A stretch of DNA of 64,000 nucleotides. Source: Diadema setosum (lineage: Eukaryota > Echinodermata > Echinoidea > Diadematoida > Diadematidae). Shown piece after piece: positions 46,882 through 53,497 of this stretch. The notes beneath the pieces are model-generated. The model was not told the origin of the DNA and did not search any database. It worked only from the letters and a program-made list of their open reading frames with translations. The position numbers were made by a program, and so were the translations under genes. The stretch spans positions 37,463,020 to 37,527,019 of the forward strand of contig NC_092701.1 of NCBI RefSeq assembly GCF_964275005.1, given 5' to 3'. Within the stretch, counting starts at the first letter, position 1. Each line of letters starts with the position of its first letter.

Positions 46882-49033
46882 CAAACATGGGGTGGTACCT
46901 GTAGAAAATGGTACAACCAGCAATTATATTATCAATTATGCTCATTTCTAAACCTCATTTGGAATATTGCCCCACACAAAAGAAAAGAAAAAGAAAGAAA
47001 GAAAGCCATTGCTGAGAAAATGGCTAACCATGAGATCACCTTTAGCTGAGCTAGTCCTGCCAGATTCTTCTTCCTCGTCCACCATGTCTTGTTTGTTCAT
47101 TGCTGCAGCAATGGGATCTGGAATGTCATCATCACTGTCATCATCTCGCTTCCCTTTTTTATTTCTCTTCTCCTTTTTCTTGTCTGCAATCAAACAAAAG
47201 ACATAAAAAGAAGACTTATAGCAATCTTTCAAAGCAGGATTGTAAATTAATGTACAAAATGGGTAGAGAGACAGGGAAATAATGTGACAAGTCTTTGAGG
47301 GACATAGGGAGTCTACACACTCTATATAATACTTCCATCTTTTGAATACTAAAGCTGCTCTTTACTGCAAGCAGTGGCATCCGAACACAACAAGGAAGCT
47401 GAGGAATTACCCATGTACAAATTTACCAGAGTTTACTTTGGAATAAGCTAATCCAAAATTCTTTCTCCACTGGACAAGCATGGATTGTGTCGAGTTTAAT
47501 GAAGGTTAAAGAATTAATTAATTGTACATGCCAATTGCATTTGACTCTAGATACAATGTACTTTGATTAACTACAGAGTTTACAAATTTTGCAAGTTGAT
47601 AGATTTGCAAAAGACATGTACACCTCCAAAAACTTGGACAGAGACTTCCAAATTTGTCATCAATCTTCTAAAAGAACATAGTAACTGCTCAAACAACATT
47701 CATCAACATAGTTTGGTTCTGCATATGAAATCAGAGCAAACAGTGACGTGATGTTTGCAACATCTCTGCATCAATATGTGCACTGATGCTGAAATATGTG
47801 TCTGCAATCTACAGGATTCCATAGCACTTAACCCTAACTAAGCCGGGGGGAGGGGGGATGTTCCGCGCGATGTACAACTATCATGAAAAGCTATCGCCGC
47901 GACGTTTCATGACTTCTTTCTTTCGAGTCTCCCACATCTTTTGACACCAAATTTGCGATGCCCGGGAGTGTGATTCCGAAGTTGCGCATAAATATGTACC
48001 TGCATGTCAGACCAAAAATTGCTCAAAAACGCGAATTCGTGTACAATTTCAATACAAACTGTGCTTTCAACCAAATTTCATAAAAGCATGATCATTTGGG
48101 GGTTTTATTGATTAAAATCAATTTACAACATATTTTCTTGTTTGGAACAATGTCCCGGACAAATTTCATCGAAAAAACAATGAAAAGCATAAAGTCGAAA
48201 AAACAAGGAAATATATAAGAAAATCAAAAAACAATAAAATACTTAAGAAATTTTTTCTGATGGCACAATTTTTTTCTATTACATTTGCTAAGGACACTAA
48301 AAAGAATATTAACACAAAAAATGTGCCTGTTTTGAGCTTTATTTAGTGATTTATATCAAATTGTCTGATTTCATGCATCATTATGCATAAATTAGCATAA
48401 TTTAGCATAAATGAATTCTTTTTGGAAAAATTAACTTTATGGTACTTTAGATTACATCATTGGCAATGTGTGTGCCAATTTTCGTCGCGACCGCGTGGTC
48501 GACAGCCGAGATCTGGAAGGCCCCCCCAGCTCTATCATCTACCTAAATAGCCCGGCCTAGTTAGGAACATCAACCACTGAATCCCATGCCTTGATTACTC
48601 TGCACTGTGTTAGTGTACAATGTATTATGGTCAAATGAAATTACTGGGTACCCATCACAATGACTGCAGAAGTATAGGTGCATCTGCACCGGCAGTGAAC
48701 ACCGTCATGAAAATGAAACCTTTTCAACATAGACAGCTTGTACTATGCTTGTAGTATTTTATTCCATTAGTTTAAGTTTTGCAAAGTTTTGCACAGGAAA
48801 AACATTCTCTGCTGAGCAGTTTTGGCATCACATACTTGAGTAAAACATTGACAAGCAATGATGACAGCAAGATGGATATTCTACTAATATTTCTAACCTT
48901 TCTTTCCTGTGGCTGCACTTCCTGATCGCTGACCACTTTCAGTCTCCTCAAGATTCCCCGAACTGATCTTGGGTTGGTCATCGTCGTCAAAGTCATCCCC
49001 TTTCTTTCCTCCTTTCTTACCCTTTTTAGGCAT
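20736..49033 (-). CDS. ABCF1: ABCF1 (ABC50), ABC-F family ATPase, complete 27-exon coding region
   Basis: The product is a cytosolic, soluble twin-cassette ATPase without membrane segments. In the known family it binds eIF2 and ribosomes and supports translation initiation. The 27 coding exons (listed separately) have GT-AG borders, every phase is compatible, and the total is 2700 nt (899 aa plus stop), slightly longer than human ABCF1 at about 845 aa. Residues 1-323 are Lys- and Asp/Glu-rich, matching the eIF2-binding region. Cassette 1: Walker A GPNGMGKTT (K397), signature SGGWR (508-512), Walker B LLLLDEP (E532), H-switch H561. A charged linker covers about 577-660. Cassette 2: Walker [10 protein letters not shown] (K720), signature LSGGQ (799-803), Walker B with D823/E824, H-switch H853. 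All catalytic residues are intact. The start codon has A at -3 and begins MPKKGKKGG, as expected for ABCF1. The gene converges on an unrelated plus-strand gene and its introns are rich in transposons. Family identity is very secure; transcript ends are not determined. Confidence 0.97.
21376..21448 (-). CDS. ABCF1: ABCF1 exon 26 (residues 823-847), cassette 2 Walker B
   Basis: The exon begins exactly at the Walker B acid: [21 protein letters not shown]824 is the catalytic glutamate. Acceptor CTACAG, donor GTGAGC. Confidence 0.97.
22185..22346 (-). CDS. ABCF1: ABCF1 exon 25 (residues 769-822), cassette 2 signature
   Basis: It encodes [19 protein letters not shown], then the signature [14 protein letters not shown], then the first residues of Walker B (IVIL). 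Phase 0-0; donor GTCAGT. Confidence 0.96.
22932..23036 (-). CDS. ABCF1: ABCF1 exon 24 (residues 734-768)
   Basis: A 105-bp phase 0-0 exon encoding [20 protein letters not shown] through VSPVEYLQ, matching [20 protein letters not shown] in human, with the Q-loop region. Confidence 0.97.
23814..23884 (-). CDS. ABCF1: ABCF1 exon 23 (residues 710-733), cassette 2 Walker A
   Basis: It encodes [19 protein letters not shown], containing the second Walker A with K720. Acceptor CACATAG, donor GTAAGT. Confidence 0.97.
24648..25571 (+). mobile_element. Repeat-array transposon, copy 1, with both termini (ABCF1 intron 22)
   Basis: The ends TGTCCCCGCCG and CGGCGGGGACA are inverted repeats. The body is about five tandem units of about 158 bp, each with GTAGCATTTTGTAGCAAAAT, then AAGGTCAAAGGTCAAAG, then TTTTGAAGCCCTCAC and a ATCACATAAAGCAAAC segment. 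The 3' end is a GGACGGACGGAC tract and a GTACGGAGCCCGTTTCATAG segment. There is no coding region. The second copy is at 56396-57941. It behaves as a non-autonomous DNA element carrying a satellite-like core. Confidence 0.85.
25768..25842 (-). CDS. ABCF1: ABCF1 exon 22 (residues 685-710)
   Basis: It encodes [20 protein letters not shown] then MSSR, matching [20 protein letters not shown]. Acceptor CCCTCAG, donor GTAAGG. Confidence 0.97.
26171..26345 (-). CDS. ABCF1: ABCF1 exon 21 (residues 627-685)
   Basis: The 5' half is Lys-rich linker. The 3' half, [19 protein letters not shown] then ILGMYG, is highly conserved and starts cassette 2. The acceptor (GAGTAG) is weak; an alternative acceptor a few codons downstream would only shorten the linker. 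Confidence 0.92.
27092..27142 (-). CDS. ABCF1: ABCF1 exon 20 (residues 610-626), linker
   Basis: A 51-bp phase 0-0 exon encoding [17 protein letters not shown], corresponding to EKKLKELKAGGKSTK in human. Acceptor CTTACAG, donor GTAAGT. Confidence 0.94.
27796..27857 (-). CDS. ABCF1: ABCF1 exon 19 (residues 589-609), inter-cassette linker
   Basis: It encodes [20 protein letters not shown], matching [20 protein letters not shown] of human. This is the charged helical linker between the cassettes. Confidence 0.96.
28400..28426 (+). repeat. Poly(A) tract
   Basis: An uninterrupted run of A in ABCF1 intron 18; possibly a decayed retroposon tail, but no head was found. Confidence 0.9.
28690..28725 (-). 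CDS. ABCF1: ABCF1 exon 18, 36-bp microexon (residues 577-589)
   Basis: A 36-bp exon encoding [13 protein letters not shown], aligning with LDAQRLHYYRGNY. Acceptor CCTACAG, donor GTGAGT. Length is a multiple of three and both ends are phase 1, so skipping would keep the frame but delete the edge of cassette 1. Confidence 0.95.
28981..29403. mobile_element. Imperfect inverted-repeat element (ABCF1 intron 17)
   Basis: The left end GGGGGCGTTCGAGCGCTCT matches the inverted right end GGGTGTGTTCGAGAACTCT at most positions, and an AAGCGAACTG motif follows on both sides. Inside are repeated GTACTGTACCGAA and GGTACAGTACGG motifs. No transposase and no clear target duplication. Confidence 0.65.
29640..30187. 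mobile_element. TA-flanked MITE with GCGGCCACC termini (ABCF1 intron 17)
   Basis: The ends CAGTCAAACCTG are inverted and flanked by TA on both sides (29638-29639, 30188-30189). The subterminal motif TCTATAGCGGCCACC is repeated several times near each end. TA duplication and CAGT ends fit the Tc1/mariner-pogo type. It is 548 bp and non-coding. Confidence 0.88.
30397..30485 (-). CDS. ABCF1: ABCF1 exon 17 (residues 547-577), H-switch
   Basis: It encodes [19 protein letters not shown] and [10 protein letters not shown], almost identical to human, including H-switch H561. Acceptor AATACAG, donor GTAAGT. Confidence 0.97.
31364..31447 (-). CDS. ABCF1: ABCF1 exon 16 (residues 519-547), cassette 1 Walker B
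   Basis: It encodes [19 protein letters not shown] then NAVIWLN. It carries Walker B and the catalytic E532, and the THL D-loop region. Acceptor GCTACAG, donor GTAAGT. Confidence 0.97.
32156..32238 (-). CDS. ABCF1: ABCF1 exon 15 (residues 492-519), cassette 1 signature
   Basis: It encodes [16 protein letters not shown] followed by the ABC signature [11 protein letters not shown]. The acceptor GAAAAG lies some distance from its T tract; it is fixed by phase and homology. Confidence 0.95.
32751..32816 (-). CDS. ABCF1: ABCF1 exon 14 (residues 470-491)
   Basis: It encodes [20 protein letters not shown], closely matching VYEELRATGAAAAEAKARR in human. Phase 0-0, acceptor ACCAAG, donor GTAAGT. Confidence 0.95.
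33225..33271 (+). repeat. AAAC microsatellite (ABCF1 intron 13)
   Basis: Runs of AAAC, interrupted by A-rich stretches. Confidence 0.9.
33807..33885 (+). repeat. Short three-copy tandem repeat (ABCF1 intron 13)
   Basis: Three degenerate copies of GCTAGTGGTGTTCGGGTGTT. Confidence 0.8.
34011..34073 (-). CDS. ABCF1: ABCF1 exon 13 (residues 449-469)
   Basis: A 63-bp phase 0-0 exon encoding the arm subdomain of cassette 1 ([20 protein letters not shown]), with ERLKE preceding VYEE as in human. Acceptor TTGCAG, donor GTAAGA. Confidence 0.94.
34788..34864 (-). CDS. ABCF1: ABCF1 exon 12 (residues 423-448)
   Basis: It encodes [21 protein letters not shown], aligning with EVVADETPAVQAVLRAD of human ABCF1. 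Acceptor TTTTTAG, donor GTGAGG. Confidence 0.95.
35421..35506 (-). CDS. ABCF1: ABCF1 exon 11 (residues 394-423), Walker A lysine
   Basis: The exon completes Walker A ([12 protein letters not shown]397 binds the nucleotide phosphates) and continues through [12 protein letters not shown], nearly identical to the human segment. The human sequence has K where M395 stands here. Confidence 0.96.
35820..35920 (-). CDS. ABCF1: ABCF1 exon 10 (residues 361-394), start of cassette 1
   Basis: It encodes [15 protein letters not shown] through [10 protein letters not shown], the first strands of cassette 1 and the front half of Walker A. The intron splits the codon of the Walker A glycine G394 (GG then A). 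Confidence 0.96.
36007..36203. mobile_element. MITE, ACTGTAAAAG family, copy 1 (ABCF1 intron 9)
   Basis: The end ACTGTAAAAGCAAAAATTT is mirrored by AAATTTCCACTTTCACAGT. The interior has TTTTATTTTAATGC and GTTGTGCCAAATGC motifs shared with the copy at 38061-38253. Confidence 0.82.
36656..36773 (+). repeat. ATT/ATTT microsatellite followed by T and G runs
   Basis: It ends 13 bp before the donor-side edge of ABCF1 exon 9 (36786). The G run on this strand is a C run in the transcript just after the exon 9 donor. Confidence 0.95.
36786..36896 (-). CDS. ABCF1: ABCF1 exon 9 (residues 324-360)
   Basis: This phase 0-0 exon encodes [11 protein letters not shown] through LENATDVK, matching the conserved ...MLENASDIK segment that leads into cassette 1. 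Acceptor TCCTAG has a poor pyrimidine tract; the donor is GTAAGC. Confidence 0.94.
36903..37231 (+). repeat. About three tandem copies of a roughly 110-bp unit (ABCF1 intron 8)
   Basis: Units share AACCACATGGTGTACAATAT, ATAAACAGCTGG, AATGTATGGTGCTAACACAG and GGTATGTAATGTC. The third copy carries a G-rich insertion (about 37154-37176). The array abuts the exon 9 acceptor. Confidence 0.85.
37257..37933. mobile_element. MITE with GTGACCCTGCACCACAAAAC termini (ABCF1 intron 8)
   Basis: The left end GTGACC(C)TGCACCACAAAAC continues into AAACAAAAAGTC. The right end has GACTTTTTGTTCGTTTTGTG and GATGCACGGTCAC. It is 677 bp and non-coding. Confidence 0.85.
38061..38253. mobile_element. MITE, ACTGTAAAAG family, copy 2 (ABCF1 intron 8)
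   Basis: The ends ACTGTAAAAGTAGATA and TGTCCACTTTTACAGT are inverted. The interior has TTTTATTTTCGCAC and TTGTGCGAAATGCGC. Confidence 0.85.
38549..38616 (-). CDS. ABCF1: ABCF1 exon 8 (residues 301-323)
   Basis: It encodes [16 protein letters not shown], aligning with the KEKMSKKERKKLKKQ region just before the first cassette of human ABCF1. Phase 1 to 0, acceptor TTTGTGCAG, donor GTAAGA. Confidence 0.93.
39454..39648 (-). CDS. ABCF1: ABCF1 exon 7 (residues 236-301), second FAFLDEMN motif
   Basis: The exon opens [11 protein letters not shown] and continues as a highly charged Glu/Lys helix ([17 protein letters not shown]), probably coiled coil. It is 195 bp, phase 1 to 1. The donor GTATTT is a weak match to consensus. 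Confidence 0.9.
39910..40239. repeat. TA microsatellite interrupted by a MITE (ABCF1 intron 6)
   Basis: Alternating TA covers about 39910-39964 and resumes at 40213-40239. The intervening segment is the element listed separately. Confidence 0.93.
39967..40212. mobile_element. 246-bp MITE inserted in a TA microsatellite
   Basis: Roughly 31-bp terminal inverted repeats start GAAGAGTTTGTT and include GCAAAAACCGATAAGTCCA, mirrored at the right end as TGGACTTATCGGTTTTTGC. TA repeats lie on both sides. Confidence 0.9.
41348..41429 (-). CDS. ABCF1: ABCF1 exon 6 (residues 209-236)
   Basis: This 82-bp exon runs phase 0 to phase 1. It encodes [14 protein letters not shown] followed by a Lys-rich [13 protein letters not shown]. 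The architecture parallels exon 4. Acceptor ATCACAG, donor GTACCA. Confidence 0.9.
42208..42362 (-). CDS. ABCF1: ABCF1 exon 5 (residues 157-208), first FALLDEMD motif
   Basis: The exon begins with [10 protein letters not shown] right after the KK-ending exon 4, then is Asp/Glu-rich. Human ABCF1 has two comparable FAAL motifs each preceding acidic runs. Acceptor ACCTGTCAG read on the minus strand as TGACAG, donor GTAGTG. Confidence 0.9.
42692..42931. mobile_element. MITE with CTGTATACGCCA termini (ABCF1 intron 4)
   Basis: The left end CTGTATACGCCAAATATTT is mirrored by AAATATATGGCGTATACAG. The interior holds several CGCGAAATT/AATTTTGCGAG motifs. Confidence 0.88.
43108..44078. mobile_element. 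Non-autonomous element with TATGCCTCCGCC termini and GGAC tract (ABCF1 intron 4)
   Basis: Inverted ends TATGCCTCCGCCA / TGGCGGAGGCATA bound a 971-bp body with repeated TGACCTTTGACCT motifs and a GGACGTACGGAC tract near the right end. In design it resembles the arrays at 24648 and 56396 (AGGTCA repeats plus GGAC tract plus GC-rich end), but the termini differ. Confidence 0.85.
44656..44734 (-). CDS. ABCF1: ABCF1 exon 4 (residues 131-157)
   Basis: This 79-bp exon runs phase 0 to phase 1. A Glu-rich stretch ([14 protein letters not shown]) is followed by [10 protein letters not shown]. It has the same layout and phases as exon 6, suggesting an exon-pair duplication. The acceptor ATGAAAG has a weak pyrimidine tract. 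Confidence 0.88.
44817..45199. mobile_element. Long foldback MITE, copy 1 (ABCF1 intron 3)
   Basis: Arms of about 170 bp are near-perfect reverse complements. The outer end is TGAGGTTAAAGGGGATGGC, and CAAGTAATGTGCA lies near the centre. A G run interrupts the left arm (about 44876-44890). The second copy is at 58983-59346. Confidence 0.9.
46082..46191 (-). CDS. ABCF1: ABCF1 exon 3 (residues 94-130)
   Basis: The exon enters in phase 1 and leaves in phase 0. It encodes a Lys run, then [19 protein letters not shown]. The acceptor is TGGGCAG and the donor GTATGA. Confidence 0.88.
46843..46879 (+). repeat. Poly(A) tract (ABCF1 intron 2)
   Basis: An uninterrupted A run of about 37 nt following TCCAAGCTAT. 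On the ABCF1 transcript it is poly(U). Confidence 0.93.
47040..47183 (-). CDS. ABCF1: ABCF1 exon 2 (residues 46-94)
   Basis: This is a symmetric phase 1-1 exon of 144 bp with acceptor TTGCAG and donor GTGATC. It encodes Lys-rich then Asp/Glu-rich sequence ([24 protein letters not shown]). Low complexity means its boundaries rest mainly on splice signals and exact phase. Confidence 0.88.
47833..48565. mobile_element. MITE with CCTAACTAGGCCGGG termini (ABCF1 intron 1)
   Basis: The ends CCTAACTAAGCCGGG and CCCGGCCTAGTTAGG are inverted. GGTCGACAGCC and GCGACGTTTCATG flank the AT-rich interior. It is 733 bp and non-coding. Confidence 0.82.
48898..49033 (-). CDS. ABCF1: ABCF1 exon 1 (start, residues 1-46)
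   Basis: The exon opens [15 protein letters not shown], a basic cluster followed by an Asp run typical of the ABCF1 N-terminus. It ends in phase 1 at a GTTAGA donor. The codon after ...TGKK is split, giving D46. Confidence 0.93.
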
Positions 49034-49090
49034 GGTGTCAGTTCAGAGTCCTGAATTTAGGCAAAGTCAGTGATTCTCTTCATCAACACT
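49034..49090 (-). promoter_or_regulatory. ABCF1 5' flank: start context, possible leader splice acceptor and small uORF
   Basis: Reading toward the start, the sequence has an acceptor-like AAATTCAG ending at 49051, then 17 nt to the ATG (context ACACCATGC). A nine-codon ATG...TAA uORF occupies 49083-49057 and would be in the mRNA only if that acceptor is not used. No TATA box was recognised. Transcript data are needed to choose between the two layouts. Confidence 0.35.
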
Positions 49091-49586
49091 TGTCTGTAGG
49101 CAACACAAGCAGAATTACAAGCATAAATTATGAATTTTACCTTTCTCCAATCCTTGACACAGATATCAAATCATTCTGATTTCAGAACGTCCAAACCAGG
49201 GAGGTGGACCTCCCTGGTCCAAACACAAATTCCAGCACATTCTTCTTTGGATAAAAAAAAGGAAGAATCTTATTCATGTCCTACCTCTATCTCAGCTTTT
49301 CAATGGTGTTACCGACTACAGTAGAGGAATCATCACAAACACACAGTGAAAATGGCATTCACACCAACACAATGAAAATAAAAACCCTTTTGTCTGTTTT
49401 CAATATTTATACTTTTTGACATTGAGAGGTCAATTAAAAAATTATGATAGGTTGTGCAGATAAGAGCAAAGAAGCATCTGAGAATCATTTGAATATGAGT
49501 GGCATATCTATCAGTGTGTATTTAAACCAAGTGTTCCACATGAATATGGTCACAGACAGTCACCTCCTTAATGGCACAAGTACTAT

Positions 49587-50174
49587 GACCCCGTTTACAG
49601 TGCGAGGCTCGGCCGCGGCTCGGCCGCGGCCGAGTCCAGCCTCGCTTCAGTGTAAACGCGCAAAAGGCCAAATGCGAGGCCAAAATTGGCCTCGCATTTG
49701 GCCTCGTTCTGGAGGTGGTCTCGGCCGCGGCCGAGCCGCGGCCGAGCCGCGGCCGAGCCTGGCCTTTTCTCAGTGTAAACGCAAACTGGGCCAAATGCGC
49801 GGCCAATTGCGCGGCCAATTTTAGTCTGGCTTCCAAACCCTCTGCCTGTATCTTTCGCTATTCAGGATATTAACCCCCTCAACGTCGAAAACCAGTATAG
49901 TTTCAGGTGGTTTTGTCCTGCAAAGGATTCTTTCCTTCGGCAAAGGCCTTTGCCAGAACGGCGACTTCGTCGCCACGGAATTCATTTGGCAAAGGGTCTG
50001 AAAACCAGACAATACCAAATTGCATTTGTTTACAAGCAGAGCGCCACTACGACAAAATATTGAAAGGTTTGAATCAAAAGCGCGGCCGAGCCCAGCAGTG
50101 TAAACGGACAAAATTGCGAGGCTCGGCCGCGGCCGAGCCGCGGCCGAGCCCGGCCCCGCACTGTAAACGGGGTC
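49587..50174. mobile_element. GC-rich MITE just upstream of ABCF1
   Basis: The terminus GACCCCGTTTACAGTGCG is mirrored at the right end (CGCACTGTAAACGGGGTC with one base changed). Subterminal repeats of GGCTCGGCCGCGGC and AGTGTAAACGC recur on both sides. It is 588 bp, starts 554 bp upstream of the ABCF1 ATG and is by far the most GC-rich and CpG-rich patch nearby. Confidence 0.9.
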
Positions 50175-51739
50175 TTAGATGATACTGTTAGCTCATTTAT
50201 TTGTCTGTTAAAACAAAGTTGGATGTGGTTCAAAGGCAGGGCACACATTCTGCAAATATATTCAAAAAAAGATATCAACAAATGTCAGTATGCAGATTCA
50301 TCTTTTATTTCATTTCAAATGCTAATTACCATGGAAGGTAATTTGCTTCTTTCTTGTGTCCACACCACCACTTTCTTTATTTCACATGTCAAGGAAAAAG
50401 AAGAGCCTTACACACAACGTCAAATCTATTCAATGCCCTAAAATGTCATCAAAGATGATACTTATGGGGTGATGAATCTGGGATTGCATGTGACATATGT
50501 GTGCTGTCAACTCAAGCCACACAGCCAAGCCCAAAATCTTAATCAAGGTGAGCATGATGCACATTTAAAGATATAATATTTAGAGATTATCTGCAAGCTG
50601 CAAGATAATTTGACAGCTTTGCATTTTGCTGAAGACATCAAGGCCCATCAAAGTAAAGAGTCCCAATGTAGAGAAAAGTTGCTGAGTGAAAAGGCAAAGT
50701 TCAAGTAAGAAAGTGGAGTGAGGACAAGCACTGCCAGGACAAGAGCATGAAGTGTTAACGTAGAGGCAATGCAATTAAACATCAGTCAGAATGACTTGTT
50801 ATAATTAATTTAGTTCAACCTTTTACTCTTGTTGGTTTTTTATTTTTTTTTTTTTTGGCAGACATTCCTTCAGAAATATAATCTAATATAAAATAGACCT
50901 AAATACTGACAGATAATCCTCAAGAATCATCAAGAAACATTAGTTCCTCCTCTAGAAGAACATAGTTTAAAATAGGGAAGTGGTAAAGACACCAATTCCC
51001 ACAACCAGTCCCTTCTCCCTTGCTGTCGAGACAAGTTATGATTATCACAACATCCATACTCCACATCTAGATAGATCCATGGTCTACATTCAGTTTGTGA
51101 CAATTTTACTTTTGTCTGCTTCTCAAAATTCCACATACCAGTACTAAAAACAAATTCCACATGGGTGCCTAAAGTAAACCTACCCAGACAAAGGTTAGTT
51201 TATCAAAGTTTTATGTTGCAGTTAGCAGTTGGCTTTAATTTCCTCAAAAAACCCCATAACAAAACAACCACTCCTACACCTTGCTTCTAGTTTAAATCAT
51301 TTACAGTAAAATACTTTTAATTTAGAAACTTAGTTGACCATGTTGACACGTATCTCTACAAAAATAATAATTTTTTTTACTTATTAGATAGGGGTCTAGA
51401 TGCTACTTACTCTGGGGGTTCCACACAAGGTTCTACCATGGAGCTACCTCCATGGTTCCAGTACTTCTACCAAGTACACATTACTACATGTAACTCCGTG
51501 GTTCTACCTGGAGTACATTGCGGTAATCCAGGTGCCGATCACACCCCGCCAACCATCGAATGAAAATGTGACCCTACTGAATTCCGCTTAAGATGATTAG
51601 AAACTCACACAGGAAGCAATGCAATGATTTAACAACACAAGATTTGCATTGACATCTAGGCTTTTATAGGCCTATTATTATTATAATCATTATGGTTATG
51701 ATGATATTATTATCATCATTACCATTATGAAGGATTTTC

Positions 51740-52014
51740 GATATTTTGCCAGGTAGGGTCAATGAACTTGGGAGTTCAAGCTGCGCATTTTTGAGGTTTT
51801 CATGCGCGCACTAAAGTGCGTGCTCTAGTTTCTGCTGGGGCAAGGCGCGCCGCGTATCAGAGGGTTTATGACATAACAAAGGCTTCTATATTGGGAAATC
51901 GGGCAATTTTTCAGTCGGTGGAAATCAGTGATCTGAAGAGCAAGATCACTGGTGGAAAGTAGCTGCTTGGCGGAGGTCTGCGCTCTCAGAGTGCTTTTCT
52001 AGTTATTACTACTA
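51740..52014 (+). mobile_element. Transposon remnant ending GGCGGAGGTCTGCGC
   Basis: The right end GGCGGAGGTCTGCGCTCTCA then AGTGC..TTCTAGTT resembles a terminus I associate with marine-invertebrate inverted-repeat elements. A matching left end was not found, so the left limit is approximate. Confidence 0.4.
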
Positions 52015-52070
52015 CTAACTACTACTATTGCCATTACTACTACTATGAATTACTACTACCAATACCATTT

Positions 52071-52285
52071 ACTGTAAAACTAAAATTGGAAATTGTCATG
52101 GTGTTGAAATTTTCACGTAAACCAGAAGCTAGCACGAAAATAAAAGCACGCAAATATTTTTGTTTGTCATACATGTATGTTCCAGTAGTTGATGTCTTGA
52201 TTCTGCGGAAATAAAAACATGCAAAATTCTTCTTACCAGGCCAAGCACGAAAAATTAGTTACGCGAAAATATCCACTTTTCCAGT
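52071..52285. mobile_element. MITE, ACTGTAAAAG family, copy 3
   Basis: The ends ACTGTAAAACTAAAATTGG and ATATCCACTTTTCCAGT are inverted. The interior has AGCACGAAAATAAAAGCACG and AAGCACGAAAAAT, as in the intronic copies. Confidence 0.8.
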
Positions 52286-53440
52286 ATCTACTTGACATTT
52301 GCAAGACAATTGATACAATTCACAAGTGAATGATAAAATACAGATAAACAAACAAAACAAGTGACATACAATACAGGTACGGTACAAGATGTCAGGCTTT
52401 CCCGGTCTGGCCTGGCCAGGTTGGAAAAAAGCAATCAAAATTCACTATGGCTCTCGGGCCTCTATACAAACACGAAATATCACTATGGCGAACGCATGAT
52501 GCTCGTCCGCTGTAAAACATTCTTTAACAAATCTTTGAAAAAAAAAAACCTCCTTAATACGACACAGCTAACTTCATACCAAACAACATTCTTTTCCCTT
52601 GATTTTAGTGGAGAGCACAAACCATAACACACCCGACGGCCGGCCGAAGCTGGCTGACAGAATTAACATCGTAAATTCGTATCGACTATCGTGTTTATAG
52701 AACTTGTATGTGTACAAGTCAAAATATGGAACTGTTAGATTCAATAATATTACTGACCGTAAAATACATGTGTGGCCATTCTACATTTAATTTAGCAGAG
52801 CCAGAGGCAGATTCATCAGCGATCAGTGTATCAATAATGCTAATGTTAGCTTAGATCGCTTTTAGACGTTCTACTGTAGAGACACTACTACCGTACTACT
52901 ACTACTACTGTAACTAGACAGAAAGATCCATCCATCCGGATAATGCCAGAGGAGTGTATTTTTCTGACATTATCGCTCTCCTCCGGATATAGAGTCTAAA
53001 GTCATAAAGATAGGAGGGGATCCGTGAAGCCAGACGGAGTCTCCGCAGAACATATCCCCGACGCGACAACCAGATACCAACTGGATACAGACCGATCTTT
53101 CTGTCAACTACCATATACAAGTTACTAGTTAGCTCTGATCATGATCCTGACCAGTTCTCTTTTTATGCCTTATCTATTCTGCATGCATAAACAGATACAG
53201 TTCTACCATGTCTACGTGGAGGTCTAACGTTACCAGTGCCTAACACTTACCAGTGGCAGTGCAGTTACAACAAAAGTAGGATTCTAGACCATGTAGACCT
53301 TTCTACAAATTGTACTACTAGGTAGTATTTTAAACCAAATGTAAACGATAGTCTGACAAAATTTATCACATCAAGCAAACAAAATAATGGACAGCGACAG
53401 ATACATGCTTTCGGTTTAGTAATGATGTAAATTCTATGGA

Positions 53441-53497
53441 GTCAAAAGGGGCCTGAGCTTTCGATCCTAGCAGAATCTTCGTCAGAGGCAAAATGAC
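53441..53497 (-). ncRNA. Hammerhead-ribozyme-like fold
   Basis: Minus strand, in order: GTCA (53497-53494), TTTT, GCCT (53489-53486), core CTGACGA (53485-53479), one extra A, stem II GATTC-TGCTA-GGATC (53477-53463), core GAAA (53462-53459), GCTC (53458-53455), AGGC (53454-53451), CCCTTT, TGAC (53444-53441). GCCT pairs with AGGC and GTCA with TGAC (stem I with an internal loop). Stem II pairs over 5 bp with one U-G. Stem III would be the minimal A-U plus G-C. The expected cleavage follows C at 53455 (CUC). The extra A between CUGANGA and stem II is non-canonical; a comparable inserted A is known in a viroid hammerhead. Such minimal type I folds are known from Penelope-like elements and animal retrozymes. 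Confidence 0.55.

Noticed and set aside
46967..47206. Plus-strand open frame over ABCF1 exon 2
   Set aside because: Antisense shadow of the Asp/Lys-rich exon.
49444..49836. Open frames on both strands in the GC-rich MITE
   Set aside because: They are produced by the GGCCGCGGCCGAG repeats, which lack stop codons. No protein family resembles them.
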